A stretch of DNA of 64,000 nucleotides from Diplonema papillatum. Its lineage: Eukaryota > Euglenozoa > Diplonemea > Diplonemida > Diplonemidae. The translations under genes were made by a program, and so were the position numbers. Each line of letters starts with the position of its first letter. Positions within the stretch are counted from its first letter, which is position 1. Below the pieces are notes generated by a model. The model had not been told where the DNA came from. It searched no databases and saw only the letters and a list, made by a program, of their open reading frames with translations. Positions 10,945 through 22,600 of the stretch are shown one piece after another. The DNA lies in NCBI GenBank assembly GCA_030068145.1, contig JAPJBO010000017.1, forward strand, positions 248,001 through 312,000, read 5' to 3'.

Positions 10945-11115
10945 TGAAGTGATTCCACATGTTATGTACACACGACATAACATGTGAAGGCAACATGATC
11001 AGATGTTACGACATAACATGTGTCAACATGTGTACCATGTGATCACATGTTATGTGAGCACATGTTACGACATAACATGTGAAGTCAACATGTGTACCAT
11101 GTGATCACATGTTAT
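10945..11115. repeat. Cluster of palindromic ACATAACATG / CATGTTATGT motifs
   Basis: The motif ACATAACATGTG and its reverse complement CACATGTTATGT alternate, with the spacer GTCAACATGTGTACCATGTG repeated. A block of about 75 bp is repeated at about 11005 and 11075. The whole stretch can fold into several competing hairpins. It lies about 50 bp after the ubiquitin-like gene stop, so it may be in its 3' UTR. Confidence 0.8.
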
Positions 11116-12109
11116 GTACGTACGTTCCATAGCGTGTGCAGCCTCATGGCAAGACGACACGTGGATCTTGTACGCTTTCCGTGACCCGGGACCCGCCTTT
11201 TCGCAGCAGCCCAGCTGCCTCGGCCGTGCCTTCCGGCGCGATTGCTGATGCATGGCGGCCAGTGTCGGCAAAGGCAACCTGGCCCCTTCGCCCGAGCCAG
11301 ATGGACCACCGCCAAAAGGCCCCGCCATCCACGTAAGGGCCGGATAGGTCGCGGAAAGACGTCAGACCTCACCTTTTGAGAATCTCGGGGGGGGGAGTGT
11401 GTGCGGTTCCAACCCACATCCCATACTACCGTTTTGCGACACTGCCGTTGGCGCTTGGCGGACGGTGTGATCGGCCTTTCACCGGAGGGGCTCACGCACT
11501 CAAAACTGAACTTGCACGCGCACCCGGGGCAGCAGACCACGCGGAAAAAGAGCAATGCAGCGGCCCGCGTCACAAACGGTGCACGAAGAGGGAACTCGGC
11601 GCAGCAGAGAGCGGAGATGAAGCGTAGAAGGAGACGGAATCGTAGGCCGAAGTGTCTGGGCAAGGGATTGACCTTTCTGGAGTGGCCCACGCCGACTTAC
11701 ACGCGCCCCCAGGACAAGAGCAGAACGAGCCCCGCAACATCGCCGCTACCAACCCGGAATCCCCTCGTAGTATCAATCTCTGGTGGACACTCCAGTGCTG
11801 CCCGACTTCACTCTAGCGGCAGTAGGACCATCGCGTATCCATAGCATTCCGACGCATACCTTCTTCTGACCCTGCCACCTTGTTGTGGGGTCAAAGAAAT
11901 TGCGGAGGCGTTTGCTGTGAAAGCATGTAACCCAGGCCCACGCACAAGGAACGCTTGTGCTGAAAATGGCTGTTCCGAACCAGCAGGTTTCTGACCATCC
12001 GAGCCGTCGATGAGGCCTGGTTGTATCGGACATGCCGGACGTGCAACCAGCCGCGTTGTCCTGGTGCGATACGCGAAGAGCGGAACACTCGGTGTCCCCC
12101 TCCCAGAAG

Positions 12110-12282
12110 ACAGGCGTTTTTGTTTCGTTTTGTGCTTGCCGGTTGATTGATTTCCCACTTGGGGGCTTACCCTGTTTCTTATCCGCAAGGTTGGGAACTT
12201 CCGATCAACCACCAAAACACGCTGCCTGCGTCTTTTAGTCTCCGCAACACATTGTAGGGCAACCCACAAGATCCTGAGCACA
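12110..12282 (-). repeat. Dispersed repeat with TTGTGCAGG and [15 protein letters not shown] frame, minus copy
   Basis: The reverse complement carries GTGGGTTGCCCT, then TGTTGCGGAGACTAAAAGAC, GCGTGTTTTGGTGGTTGATC and GGCAAGCACAAAACG in the same order as the + copies at 24365-24555, 31640-31985 and 56095-56250. This copy is the shortest and most diverged. Confidence 0.5.
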
Positions 12283-13116
12283 AGACGGCAGTTAGCCGCG
12301 TGTTGAGAACACGAGGCCGGAAGAGCAAAAAGCCCGCACGTCTCCCGTTTGCGTTCGTAAGATTGTTTCTGTTGGTGAACCTGCCTGCCGGACACCTGGT
12401 CCAGTGGCAAGACGCCTGCGTGCAACAACTCAGAGGTCGTAGGATCTATTCCTTGCTGATGTACTTTCCAGGCGTTGGGGGATGAACTCCCCGAAGTAGC
12501 CGGTACCTTCGATTCCTTGGGGGTGGGTAGGTTGGAAGTTCTGTATCCCGGGAACGACCGCAGAAACAATGCTAGGTGGGCCAAACAAACAACGGAGCAA
12601 ACAGCGGGAACAAGGAACCCCTGTACGTAACTCAGAAGATAGGCCGTCTAGAGAAAACGTCCCGCCAAACAGAACCAAACGGTTACGCAAGATAAGGTAC
12701 CCTTGCCTGCTTGCCGTGGGATTTGTGAAGTAGACGAAGGTCAAGCGACCCGTCGGGAAGCAGCACTTGACGACTTCAGCCAATGGCTCCGTGGTCTTGT
12801 CAAGTGTCGTCAGCCCTGTACAGCACGTCTCCGCCTTCGCGGCACTTGCACGTCAAGATGCCACCTGTACTTTACCAATGTGCTTCCTGCGCAACGTACT
12901 TTTGTGCCAGTTCGTCGGAATCGCTCGAAAAACCAGGTAGGCTTGGGGTCCTTTCCCGAAGAAGGAAACTGGCTGCACAAAGGTCATGTGTATTCGGTTA
13001 AAACCAAAACGAGAACTTTGCAGCGCTTCGAGGCGGGGGGCGGGAGGTGGAATCAACAAGTTGTAGAGGGGGGCAATTGCCGCTGGCGGGGACCCACCCG
13101 CGCTGAAGCCGAAAAG

Positions 13117-13614
13117 ATGAAGAAGGCGGTGAAGGACAGCGGCGGCGAGTCGTCCGCTGTGAAGGTGTTCGTCCGCGTGCGCCCGCACAACCAGCGCGAG
13201 ATCGATGCAGCAAATAAGGGGGGCGATGGCCTTAAGTGCGTCGTGAAGATGAAGGACAGCACGTGCAGCATCCTCGACATCACATCCGGCACCGTGAAGA
13301 ACGCTTTCAGCTTCGACGGGTGCATCTGGTCGATTCCCGACGACAAGGCAAAGTGCGTCACCAACTTCAACGCCGCGAAGGAATGCAACCCGTTCTTCTC
13401 GCAAGCCGACGTCTACCAACTATGCGGAGCGCCCATGGTCCGCAACGTCTTGGAAGGCTACAACTCTTGCCTCTTCGCCTACGGGCAAACGGGCAGTGGT
13501 AAGACGCACACGATGATGGGCAAGCGGGACGATCCCGAGAACAAGGGCATAATCCCGCGAATCTGCACCGACGTCCTGACCAGTGTCAAAGGCAAAAAAG
13601 ACGTGAAGTTCAAG
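13117..13614 (+). CDS. Kinesin exon 1 (motor, P-loop)
   Basis: This exon encodes residues 1-166 from [13 protein letters not shown]. It contains [14 protein letters not shown] (beta 1 with the RxRP nucleotide-base contact), the WSIPDD loop and [15 protein letters not shown]. It ends in DVKFK|GTTTGC in phase 0. ATG at 13117 is the last in-frame Met before the RVRP motif and marks the rise in GC content. Upstream in-frame codons to 12703 are possible but unconvincing. Confidence 0.88.
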
Positions 13615-16600
13615 GTTTGCCCGAATGCTTCCCCGCGCACCACGTCTTCTAGAACGTAGTCCGCCGCGACAATGAAAACACCACTGCTATTGCTATCGCT
13701 GTAATCATCGAATGATGGGAAGCTTACGAGAGAATTTTAAAACGAACAAACAGATCGCTGTGTCGTACATCGAGATCTACAACGAGATGGTGCGCGACTT
13801 GCTGACCGCAAAGAAGGGGAAAGACACCCTTCGTGTTCGCCAGGTATGCGTCACCGTTCGACGTACGTTTTGCCAAAGAAAACACAGGCAAGGCCTGCTC
13901 ACACCCCTTGCGTCGGCTGTTCAGCATCCAGCAGTTCGACAGTTACTGCTAGTTGCCACATGCAACGTGCGAGAGAGCGGAACCGTCCGCGTAGGACTCT
14001 CTGATCATGCTCAATTGCTACCTCAAACCGTTCAGGATTTGGGTTTAGGGTAGTGAGGTCAACGAAACACGCGACTGAGATTGGACAGTCAGGATTGCCG
14101 CCGCATGCGGAGAATTCCAAAGTGTGCCCGGGACGCCAAAGTGCGTCAGGTGCAGGAGGCCACTGCACTCCGTGTTGCTCGCTGGCCTAAGGACATGCTG
14201 CCATCCTACCCAACAGAAGCGCGTTGTCTAACTGTTTCACACGGGGCATCCATCTAGTGAAGTGCCCAATCATCCTCACCTCCTCAGTCTGAATGGTGTC
14301 CGAGATCCCAGGCAACCCTCTAGTCACAGTAATCAGTGGGGTGCATCTTAAACACAGCCAAGATCCTCATTAGCTCGAGAATCATTTGAATCTACCCAAA
14401 GCACATGCTGCCAACTTCCCCAACCGGTGCAAGTTGTCCACGACTCGGTGCATCTTGTAAAGTGCCACAATCATCCTCGCCTCCCGAGTCTGAATGGAGT
14501 CCGAGATCCTCACTGGCTCGAGAGTCATTTGATCTTGACAGGCAACCCTCTAGTCACAGCAACTAGTGGATTGCATCCTAAACACAGTCCAAGATCCTCA
14601 TTAGCTCGAGAATCATTTGAATCTACCCAAAGGACATGCTGCCAACCTGTGCGAGTTGTCCACGACTCGGTGCATCTTGTAAAGTGCCACAATCATCCTC
14701 GCCTCCCCAGTTAGAGTGGAGTCCGAGATCCTCACTGGCTCGAGAGTCATTTGATTAGTGGAGTGCATCTTAAATACAGTCCAAGATCCTCATTTAGCTT
14801 GAGAATCATTTGAATCTACCGAGGACATGCTGCCAACCTCCCCAACCTGTGCGAGTTGTCCACGACTCGGTGCATCTTGTAAAGTGCCACAATCATCCTC
14901 GCCTCCCCAGTTTGAGTGGAGTCCGAGATCCTCACTGGCTCGAGAGTCATTTGATCTTGACAGGCAACCCTCTAGTCACAGCAATTAGTGGAGTGCATCC
15001 TGAATACAGTCCAAGATCCTCATTAGCTCGAGAATCATTTGAATCTACCCAAAGGACGCCAACCTGTGCAAGTTGCCCACGACTCGGTGCATCTTGTAAA
15101 GTGCCACAATCATCCTCGCCTCCCCAGTTTGAGTGGAGTCCGAGATCCTCACTGGCTCGAGAGTCATTTGATCTTGACAGGCAACCCTCTAGTCACAGCA
15201 ACTAGTGGATTGCATCCTAAACACAGTCCAAGATCCTCATTAGCTCGAGAATCATTTGAATCTACCCAAAGGACATGCTGCCAACCTGTGCGAGTTGTCC
15301 ACGACTCGGTGCATCTTGTAAAAGTGCCACAATCATCCTCGCCTCCCCAGTTTGAGTGAAGTCCGAGATCCTCACTGGCTCGAGAGTCATTTGATCTTGA
15401 CAGGCAACCCTCTAGTCACAGCAATTAGTGGATTGCATCCTAAACACAGTCCAAGATCCTCATTAGCTCGAGAATCATTTGAATCTACCCAAAGGACATG
15501 CTGCCAACCTGTGCGAGTTGTCCACGACTCGGTGCATCTTGTAAAAGTGCCACAATCATCCTCGCCTCCCCAGTTTGAGTGAAGTCCGAGATCCTCACTG
15601 GCTCGAGAGTCATTTGATCTTGACAGGCAACCCTCTAGTCACAGCAACTAGTGGATTGCATCCTAAACACAGTCCAAGATCCTCATTAGCTCGAGAATCA
15701 TTTGAATCTACCCAAAGGACGCCAACCTGTGCAAGTTGCCCACGACTCGGTGCATCTTGTAAAGTGCCACAATCATCCTCGCCTCCCCAGTTTGAGTGGA
15801 GTCCGAGATCCTCACTGGCTCGAGAGTCATTTGATCTTGACAGGCAACCCTCTAGTCACAGCAATTAGTGGAGTGCATCCTAAACACAGTCCAAGATCCT
15901 CATTAGCTCGAGAATCATTTGAATCTACCCAAAGGACATGCTGCCAACCTGTGCGAGTTGTCCACGACTCGGTGCATCTTGTAAAAGTGCCACAATCATC
16001 CTCGCCTCCCCAGTTTGAGTGAAGTCCGAGATCCTCACTGGCTCGAGAGTCATTTGATCTTGACAGGCAACCCTCTAGTCACAGCAATTAGTGGATTGCA
16101 TCCTAAACACAGTCCAAGATCCTCATTAGCTCGAGAATCATTTGAATCTACCCAAAGGACATGCTGCCAACCTGTGCGAGTTGTCCACGACTCGGTGCAT
16201 CTTGTAAAAGTGCCACAATCATCCTCGCCTCCCCAGTTTGAGTGAAGTCCGAGGCTCGAGAGTCATTTGATCTTGACAGGCAACCCTCTAGTCACAGCAA
16301 CTAGTGGAGTGCATCCTGAATACAGTCCAAGATCCTCATTAGCTCGAGAATCATTTGAATCTACCCAAAGGACATGCTGCCAACCTGTGCGAGTTGTCCG
16401 CGACTCGGTGCATCTTGTAAAAGTGCCACAATCATCCTCGCCTCCCCAGTTTGAGTGGAGTCCGAGATCCTCACTGGCTCGAGAGTCATTTGGTCTTGAC
16501 AGGCAACCCTCTAGTCACAGCAACTAGTGGATTGCATCCTAAACACAGTCCAAGATCCTCATTAGCTCGAGAATCATTTGAATCTACCCAAAGGACATGC

Positions 16601-19600
16601 TGCCAACCTGTGCGAGTTGTCCACGACTCGGTGCATCTTGTAAAAGTGCCACAATCATCCTCGCCTCCCCAGTTTGAGTGGAGTCCGAGATCCTCACTGG
16701 CTCGAGAGTCATTTGATCTTGACAGGCAACCCTCTAGTCACAGCAATTAGTGGATTGCATCCTAAACACAGTCCAAGATCCTCATTAGCTCGAGAATCAT
16801 TTGAATCTACCCAAAGGATTGTGCAAGTTGCCCACGACTCGGTGCATCTTGTAAAGTGTCACAATCATCCTCGCCTCCCCAGTTTGAATGGAGTCCGAGA
16901 TCCTCACTGCATTTGGTCTTGACGGGGAACCTCTAGATACAGTAACTGATGGAGTGCATCGTAAATACAGTCCAAGATCCTCATTAGCTTGAGAATCATT
17001 TGAATCTACCAAGGACATGCTGCCAACCTCCCCAACCGGTGGAAGTTGTCCACGACTCGGTGCATCTTGTAACGTGCCACAATCATCCTCGCCTCCCCAG
17101 TTTGAATGGAGTCCGAGATCCTCACTGGCCCGAGAGTCATTTCATCTTGACGGGGAACCCTCTAGATACAGTAACTGATGGAGTGCATCGGAAGTACAGT
17201 CCCAGATCCTCATTAGCCGAGAATCATTTGAATCTACCCAAAGGACATGCTGCCGACCTCCCAACCGATGCAAGTTGTCCACGACTCGGTGCATCTTGTG
17301 AAGTGCCACAATCATCCTCGCCTCCCCAGTCTGAATGGAGTCCGAGATCCTCACTGGTCCGAGAATCATTTGATCTTCGGACAACCCTCTCCATCACCCT
17401 CAAGATACAGGAACTGGCGGAGTATCCTAAATACAGTCCAAGATCCTCATTAGCTCGAGAATCATTTGAATCTACCAAGGACATGCTGCCAACCTCCCCA
17501 ACCGGTGCAAGTTGTCCACGACTCGGTGCATCTTGTGAAGTGCCGCAATCATTCCCCAGATTAATTAGAGTCCGAGATCCTCACTGGCTCGGGAGTCATT
17601 AATTCTGACAACCCTCGCGAACCACCCAAAAATGATGGAAGTGTTGCCGGGCTGTCCTACAGTCCGCGATAAGATTTTCATCAGCTCGTGAATTGTTTGA
17701 ACCAGTCCAACACTGAACTGAGATCTTCCTTCCGTCCGCAAGGGGTTCCCAACACGACACTCTAAACGGGATCCCGGGCGAACCTTCTTCGCCCGGTGGT
17801 ATTCTGTCTAAACATCGAGCTAGCTTCTCTCCCTTCTGTCTGCAGGGGCTTATCCCACGTGCAGCACACTAAAACAGGATCCCACAACTGGTACGTACGT
17901 CGAGGACTTGTCGTCACATGATGTGCAAGACGAAACCGCCATTCTGAAGCTGATGGAGAAAGGTGACCACCAGAGGACGGTCGCCGAGACGAAAATGAAC
18001 TCCGTCAGCAGCCGCAGCCACGCCATTTTTGTGCTGAACATCTCGCAAGTAGCTTTGGAAGGCGAGAACGACAAGCAGTCGAGCAAAGCAGCGAAGCTGA
18101 ATCTCGTCGACCTCGCAGGAAGCGAGCGCGTATCTGCCAGCGGCGCCGAAGGCATCAACTTCAAGGAAGCCACTAAAATCAACTTGTCTCTCACTACGTT
18201 GGGGCGTGTCATCGATGCTCTTGCCGATATGGCAAACAGTGTCAAGGCTGTCATTCCTCCGTACCGTGAGTCCATGCTGACGTGGATCCTCTCCGACTCC
18301 CTTGGAGGCAACAGCAAAACCGCGATGGTCTGCAGTTTTTTTCAAATGCACCTCAAACATTGAGTTGCGCCTCTTGCCAAAACAGATAGAACAAAGAAGT
18401 TCCACCACAGCTTCAGGATTCCAGTACCCCTTGTACGAGTCCAGAAGAGTGCTTGCGGGGGTTGGTTTCCGTTTCAGCCAACGCTGAAAGCTTTTTGGCA
18501 GCGGGTGCGGCAAAGCTGGAAGCTGCTGAAGGACACTGCGTGTTTCTGTATGGGTCAGTCTAGCTTTTTCTCACGAAAGGGGTCGGACCTGCTTTCGGTT
18601 GCGTTATAGTTTCCGATCGCAATCGCGAGCAGGCGAAACTCAAGAGATCTCGGTTTCGCGTGTTTCAGGGAACCCCCTCTCTCTCCCATTAATTCATTTC
18701 CTTGCCACATGTTGTGCAACTATCCCTAACCGCCATCTTGTGAAAGCGTACCACGTTCATCCAGTGAAAGTGTTGTTGGCTACGAGCCACGTCACAAACC
18801 CTGTCCCCCCAGTTGTGCTCGCACCGGAACAGGATCCATGGATCGTCTAAAGAGTCTAGACAGGGATTTATACGCCGGTCTAGATGGGCGGGTCACCCGT
18901 CCATCCTCAAAAAAAAAAAAAAAAAAAAAAAACCCACGGGCTGGCGGGTGTGGGTAGGCTACCACAGCAGTCATAGGGGGTCATGGGGGGGCCCATAGGG
19001 GGTCCATAGGGGGGTCATGGGGGGGGTCCATAGGGGGTCCCAGGGGGGTCATATAGCCGAGGACCCGTTGCGGTACACGAACGTACGCCGAACATTATTG
19101 AAGTTCGCAAAGGCTTCGGTGTACTTCGATGCCGTGTCGGCGGTCCTCGCAAAGAGAGAGCAGTTGGCACGACGCCCCATGCCCTTATTCTCCAACTCTT
19201 CCTTGTAATCCAACTGCTGTGTTTTCCCCCTCACGCGCCCTTTGCCGGACAACTGCTGGTTCTCCCACCTCTCTGCTGCACCCTCCACCCTCTGGAACAT
19301 CTGGCTCGGAATCTATACACGGTGCGCAGTGATGCACGGTGATGCACAGTGATCCACGCTAGTGCGGTGTGCACAGTGACACGATAGCGCATGGTGGTGC
19401 ATAGTGATCCACAGTGGAGGACAGTGGTGGCACTAATTTTCGGGCCCTCAACGACTTTGCAGGGCTGGCTGGGGTGGCTGGACAGGCTGGACCACCACTG
19501 GGGGGGGGTCTGGGGGGTCGACAAACACGTGCTCGGCACCCCGGTGCAAAAGACGGGTACCCGTCCATCTACATGGACTATTGCTCTAGGCCGAAATCCC

Positions 19601-22600
19601 CTTATAAATCCCTGAGTCTAGAGAACAAAAAAAAAAAAAAACGTTCAGATCGCCGCAGTTAGTCCTTCTGAGCTGAATATGGACGAGACACTCAACACAC
19701 TTCGGTATGATCCTCCGTCGAAAACCTTGGCTTCTACAGACGCACCGCCATCGTGCATATACTGCAAGCAAAACAAAGGTCATAGAACATTAGCTTTTCT
19801 TGAGTGGGGTAAAGACGCAGTCGTTTCCCCTCCGAGGTTTTATTGTCGCACACGAATCCCCGTGTGCAGCGGGCGGTGCCCACGGCACACGGCACCAAGC
19901 ATCCATGCGGAGCATCAAGCTCGTGAAACAGCCAGCGCACACGTATCAGGCTGCCACGCAAACCCACATCATCGCACACACACACGTATCAGGTTACCAC
20001 ACAACGCACATACACCCTCTCCGGTAGCTCCAGTCCGCTGACCTCCGCGGCCTTTCGTAATCGGGTGAAGAAACTGAAAGGAAAGGTACCGTGCGAAGGC
20101 ATGCAGCTGTTGCGACGGGACCGAAACCCCCGTGCCGACAGAAGTCTTGAGCCGAATGCCGGATGGAGAAGCTGACAAACACCCGCTCCATCCGTCCCCC
20201 GAAGGATCCCGCCCCACCCACCTTCGGAGGGGAGCCACAGGTTCCAAAATCGGCGTGTCGGAAACTCAAATCGTACTGGCGCGCGGGCTATACTTCGATT
20301 CAGATGCCCCCCATTGTTAATACACGGGCTTAAACACAAACACGCACAAACCCGCAAACCCGCACGCAGATATGCTTCAAGGGCCCGTGAGATCATCAAC
20401 ATCGCGGTAGTGAACGAAGACGCGAGTGTGGCAAAGATCAAGGAGCTGGAAGCCAAAGTCGAGTTTCTCCGACGACAGCTTCGGGAATCGGGCGGCTTCG
20501 TGCTCAAACAGCGGATTCAAGAGCTCGAAGACAAGTGCCTGGTCCTCGAAACGGAAAACCTGCGCCTCAACAACGAAAAGGTTTGCGTGCTTTGCTTGTG
20601 CTGCTTGCGGACCAGGAGTAACCTTGGATTCACAGTTATCCTCCTACTCTAACTTCATTTTCTTGCAACCCGAAACCGGGTTTGTTACCACCGCTTTTTC
20701 GTCCGAAGGTCCACAAAATCCATGGTAAAGAAAGAAAACCCAAAATACCGTCCCCACAAGGCATGAAAAGACGCTGAAAGTAAATAATGTTGTCGACAAC
20801 GAAAAGCAAAAGAATAAACCAAAACTACGCATTTCTTTGCGAGCTGAAATGCACCGGGGAGAGCCTGCATGGAGAGGGCGAAACTTCGCATGTTCGGCAG
20901 TAGTGCAGAGCCACGGGCTTCAAGTGGCCGGTTACACCCAAGCCAAGGCATCAAGACGTGGCGTACCTTGGGGCTTGACTTGCGCTGAGCACAACTGAGG
21001 CAGTTATATATATAGAGGGGCACTGTGCTACCCCCCGAGCTCAAGACTTTGCATGCTGCGGTTGACCGTTTTACGCTCTTGAACCGGAGCGAACTTCTTT
21101 TCTCGAGTGCGAAGCCGACGACGGTCTCACGACGGTCTAACCTCAGTTCACGCACTGTTTGTGGCTGTTTGTGGGTCCGCTTTAGACAATCCTGCTTGTC
21201 TAGGTAAGACAGAGCCGACGTCGGGGGATCAAAACCCAGCGTCGCTGTGAGCGCTTGGCTCACAAGCCAGTTATCACTGTGGCACTGTGGTAATTTTCTG
21301 TCACCTCCGGCTTCATTCCTTAAACATGAAGCGAGACCAAAGAATCATTAGGCCATGCCTTCACACCGAGGATCGTGTATCGAGCAAGCCCCATACCCTT
21401 GTACTCTGCGCGGGATTCCTGTGTCCCCGACGAGCTTGCCTTACGACACCGTAGCGTCACGGTAGCGTAACGGTAACTCAAATACGTTCAGGGACTCAAG
21501 GGAGTACAAAAAGTCCCCCGAAAAGATACTTCTTCGAGCCAACGAGCCTTCATGCGAACAGCGCAAGCGTAACCTCTGTCACTCAAACCCTCCAACCACC
21601 CCCCCCCCGTACCCCGAGGACAACCCTCAAAACCCCAACTTCCCCTCTCCCCCTCTCCCCCCCTTCTTTTTCTCCCCCATTTCTTTTTCCTTTTTTCATC
21701 CCCTAATCCGTGCCTCGTAACACACAGCCGCCGATCAACACGAAACCACCCAGAAGAAAAGCCAGGCACCGGGATCTTCCTGACGAGCACGCAACCCGGT
21801 GAACTTAATCAAGAGTCGAAGATTAGCGTCGAAACTTCCTGGCTTTTCACGCCGCAGCAGAACGACCACACCCTACCCAAACCCAAGCACCCTCTAAACG
21901 CGTTAGGGGACTTCACAAGGTTTCACAACGGAGTGACACAACACCCGAAACGAGTCGCACTCTTTTACTTTTCTCAACCCCCCGCCATACCCAAGCCTCT
22001 ACGGTCAACCGGAGACTTTAAAATACCGACCTTCTAATCCACAAATAACGCTAGATAATATCAGCCCGACGCACCGTGCAGCCCAGACAGTTGCCGCGCA
22101 AACCGCTTCCAACACAGCCCCAGCCAAACTCCCCACCTGACTGGTGTCTCCAAACGAGGATTCGCGAGCCGAAGCCCGTTCGTCGGTGGAAACGGATACG
22201 CTACCGATCCGAAAACGACCCTAGCCCGACCCAAGCTTTTCGCCCTTCCCAAGGAAAACCCACTACCAGGTTTTCCGCGCCCGGTGCTCTGCATCTCGCA
22301 AGGTCCTACGAACCACGCGCTTACGCTATGACCCCCGGACCTATCTTTCACGGATCTCTTCATCGGAGTTGAAAAGCGAGCAAATTTTTGCCGAAAAAGT
22401 GCTGTGTCGTGGACCAGCGAAGAAATTTCACCAACCAGGGAATCGATTCCGCCCAGCGGTCGACAGCTTTGCTTTCATGCCCCCCGCCGGTCTTCTCCTC
22501 CTTCTCCGGGAGAGAAAAAAAGCACAAAAGGTCCGAAAAGACACTCAAAGTAAGCAGTTGTCGACAGCGCTCCGTCGTAGCATACACATCTGCACCATCC

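Larger units (their letters stand above)
10900..13116. other. Spacer between the ubiquitin-like gene and the kinesin
   Basis: It contains a cluster of palindromic ACATAACATGT motifs (10945-11115) and a minus-strand copy of a dispersed repeat (12110-12282). The frame of kinesin exon 1 is open upstream to 12703, but that stretch has spacer composition and no homology that I recognise, so it is not taken as coding. Confidence 0.5.

Noticed and set aside
12703..13116. N-terminal extension of the kinesin to 12703
   Set aside because: The frame is open, but it has spacer-like composition and no motor homology; ATG at 13117 directly precedes the motor.
14427..17602. Many + frames with [20 protein letters not shown]
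   Set aside because: The frame recurs only because the 223-bp satellite repeats; it is interrupted at each unit, has no homology and lies inside a kinesin intron.
18328..18363. Continuation of kinesin exon 3 past 18327
   Set aside because: The open frame gives [11 protein letters not shown], which does not match the motor; exon 4 supplies the conserved IAAVSP strand.
19320..19430. GTGATCCACAGTG-type runs as a CRISPR-like array
   Set aside because: Units are short, irregular and without unique spacers; it is a degenerate minisatellite in a eukaryotic intron.
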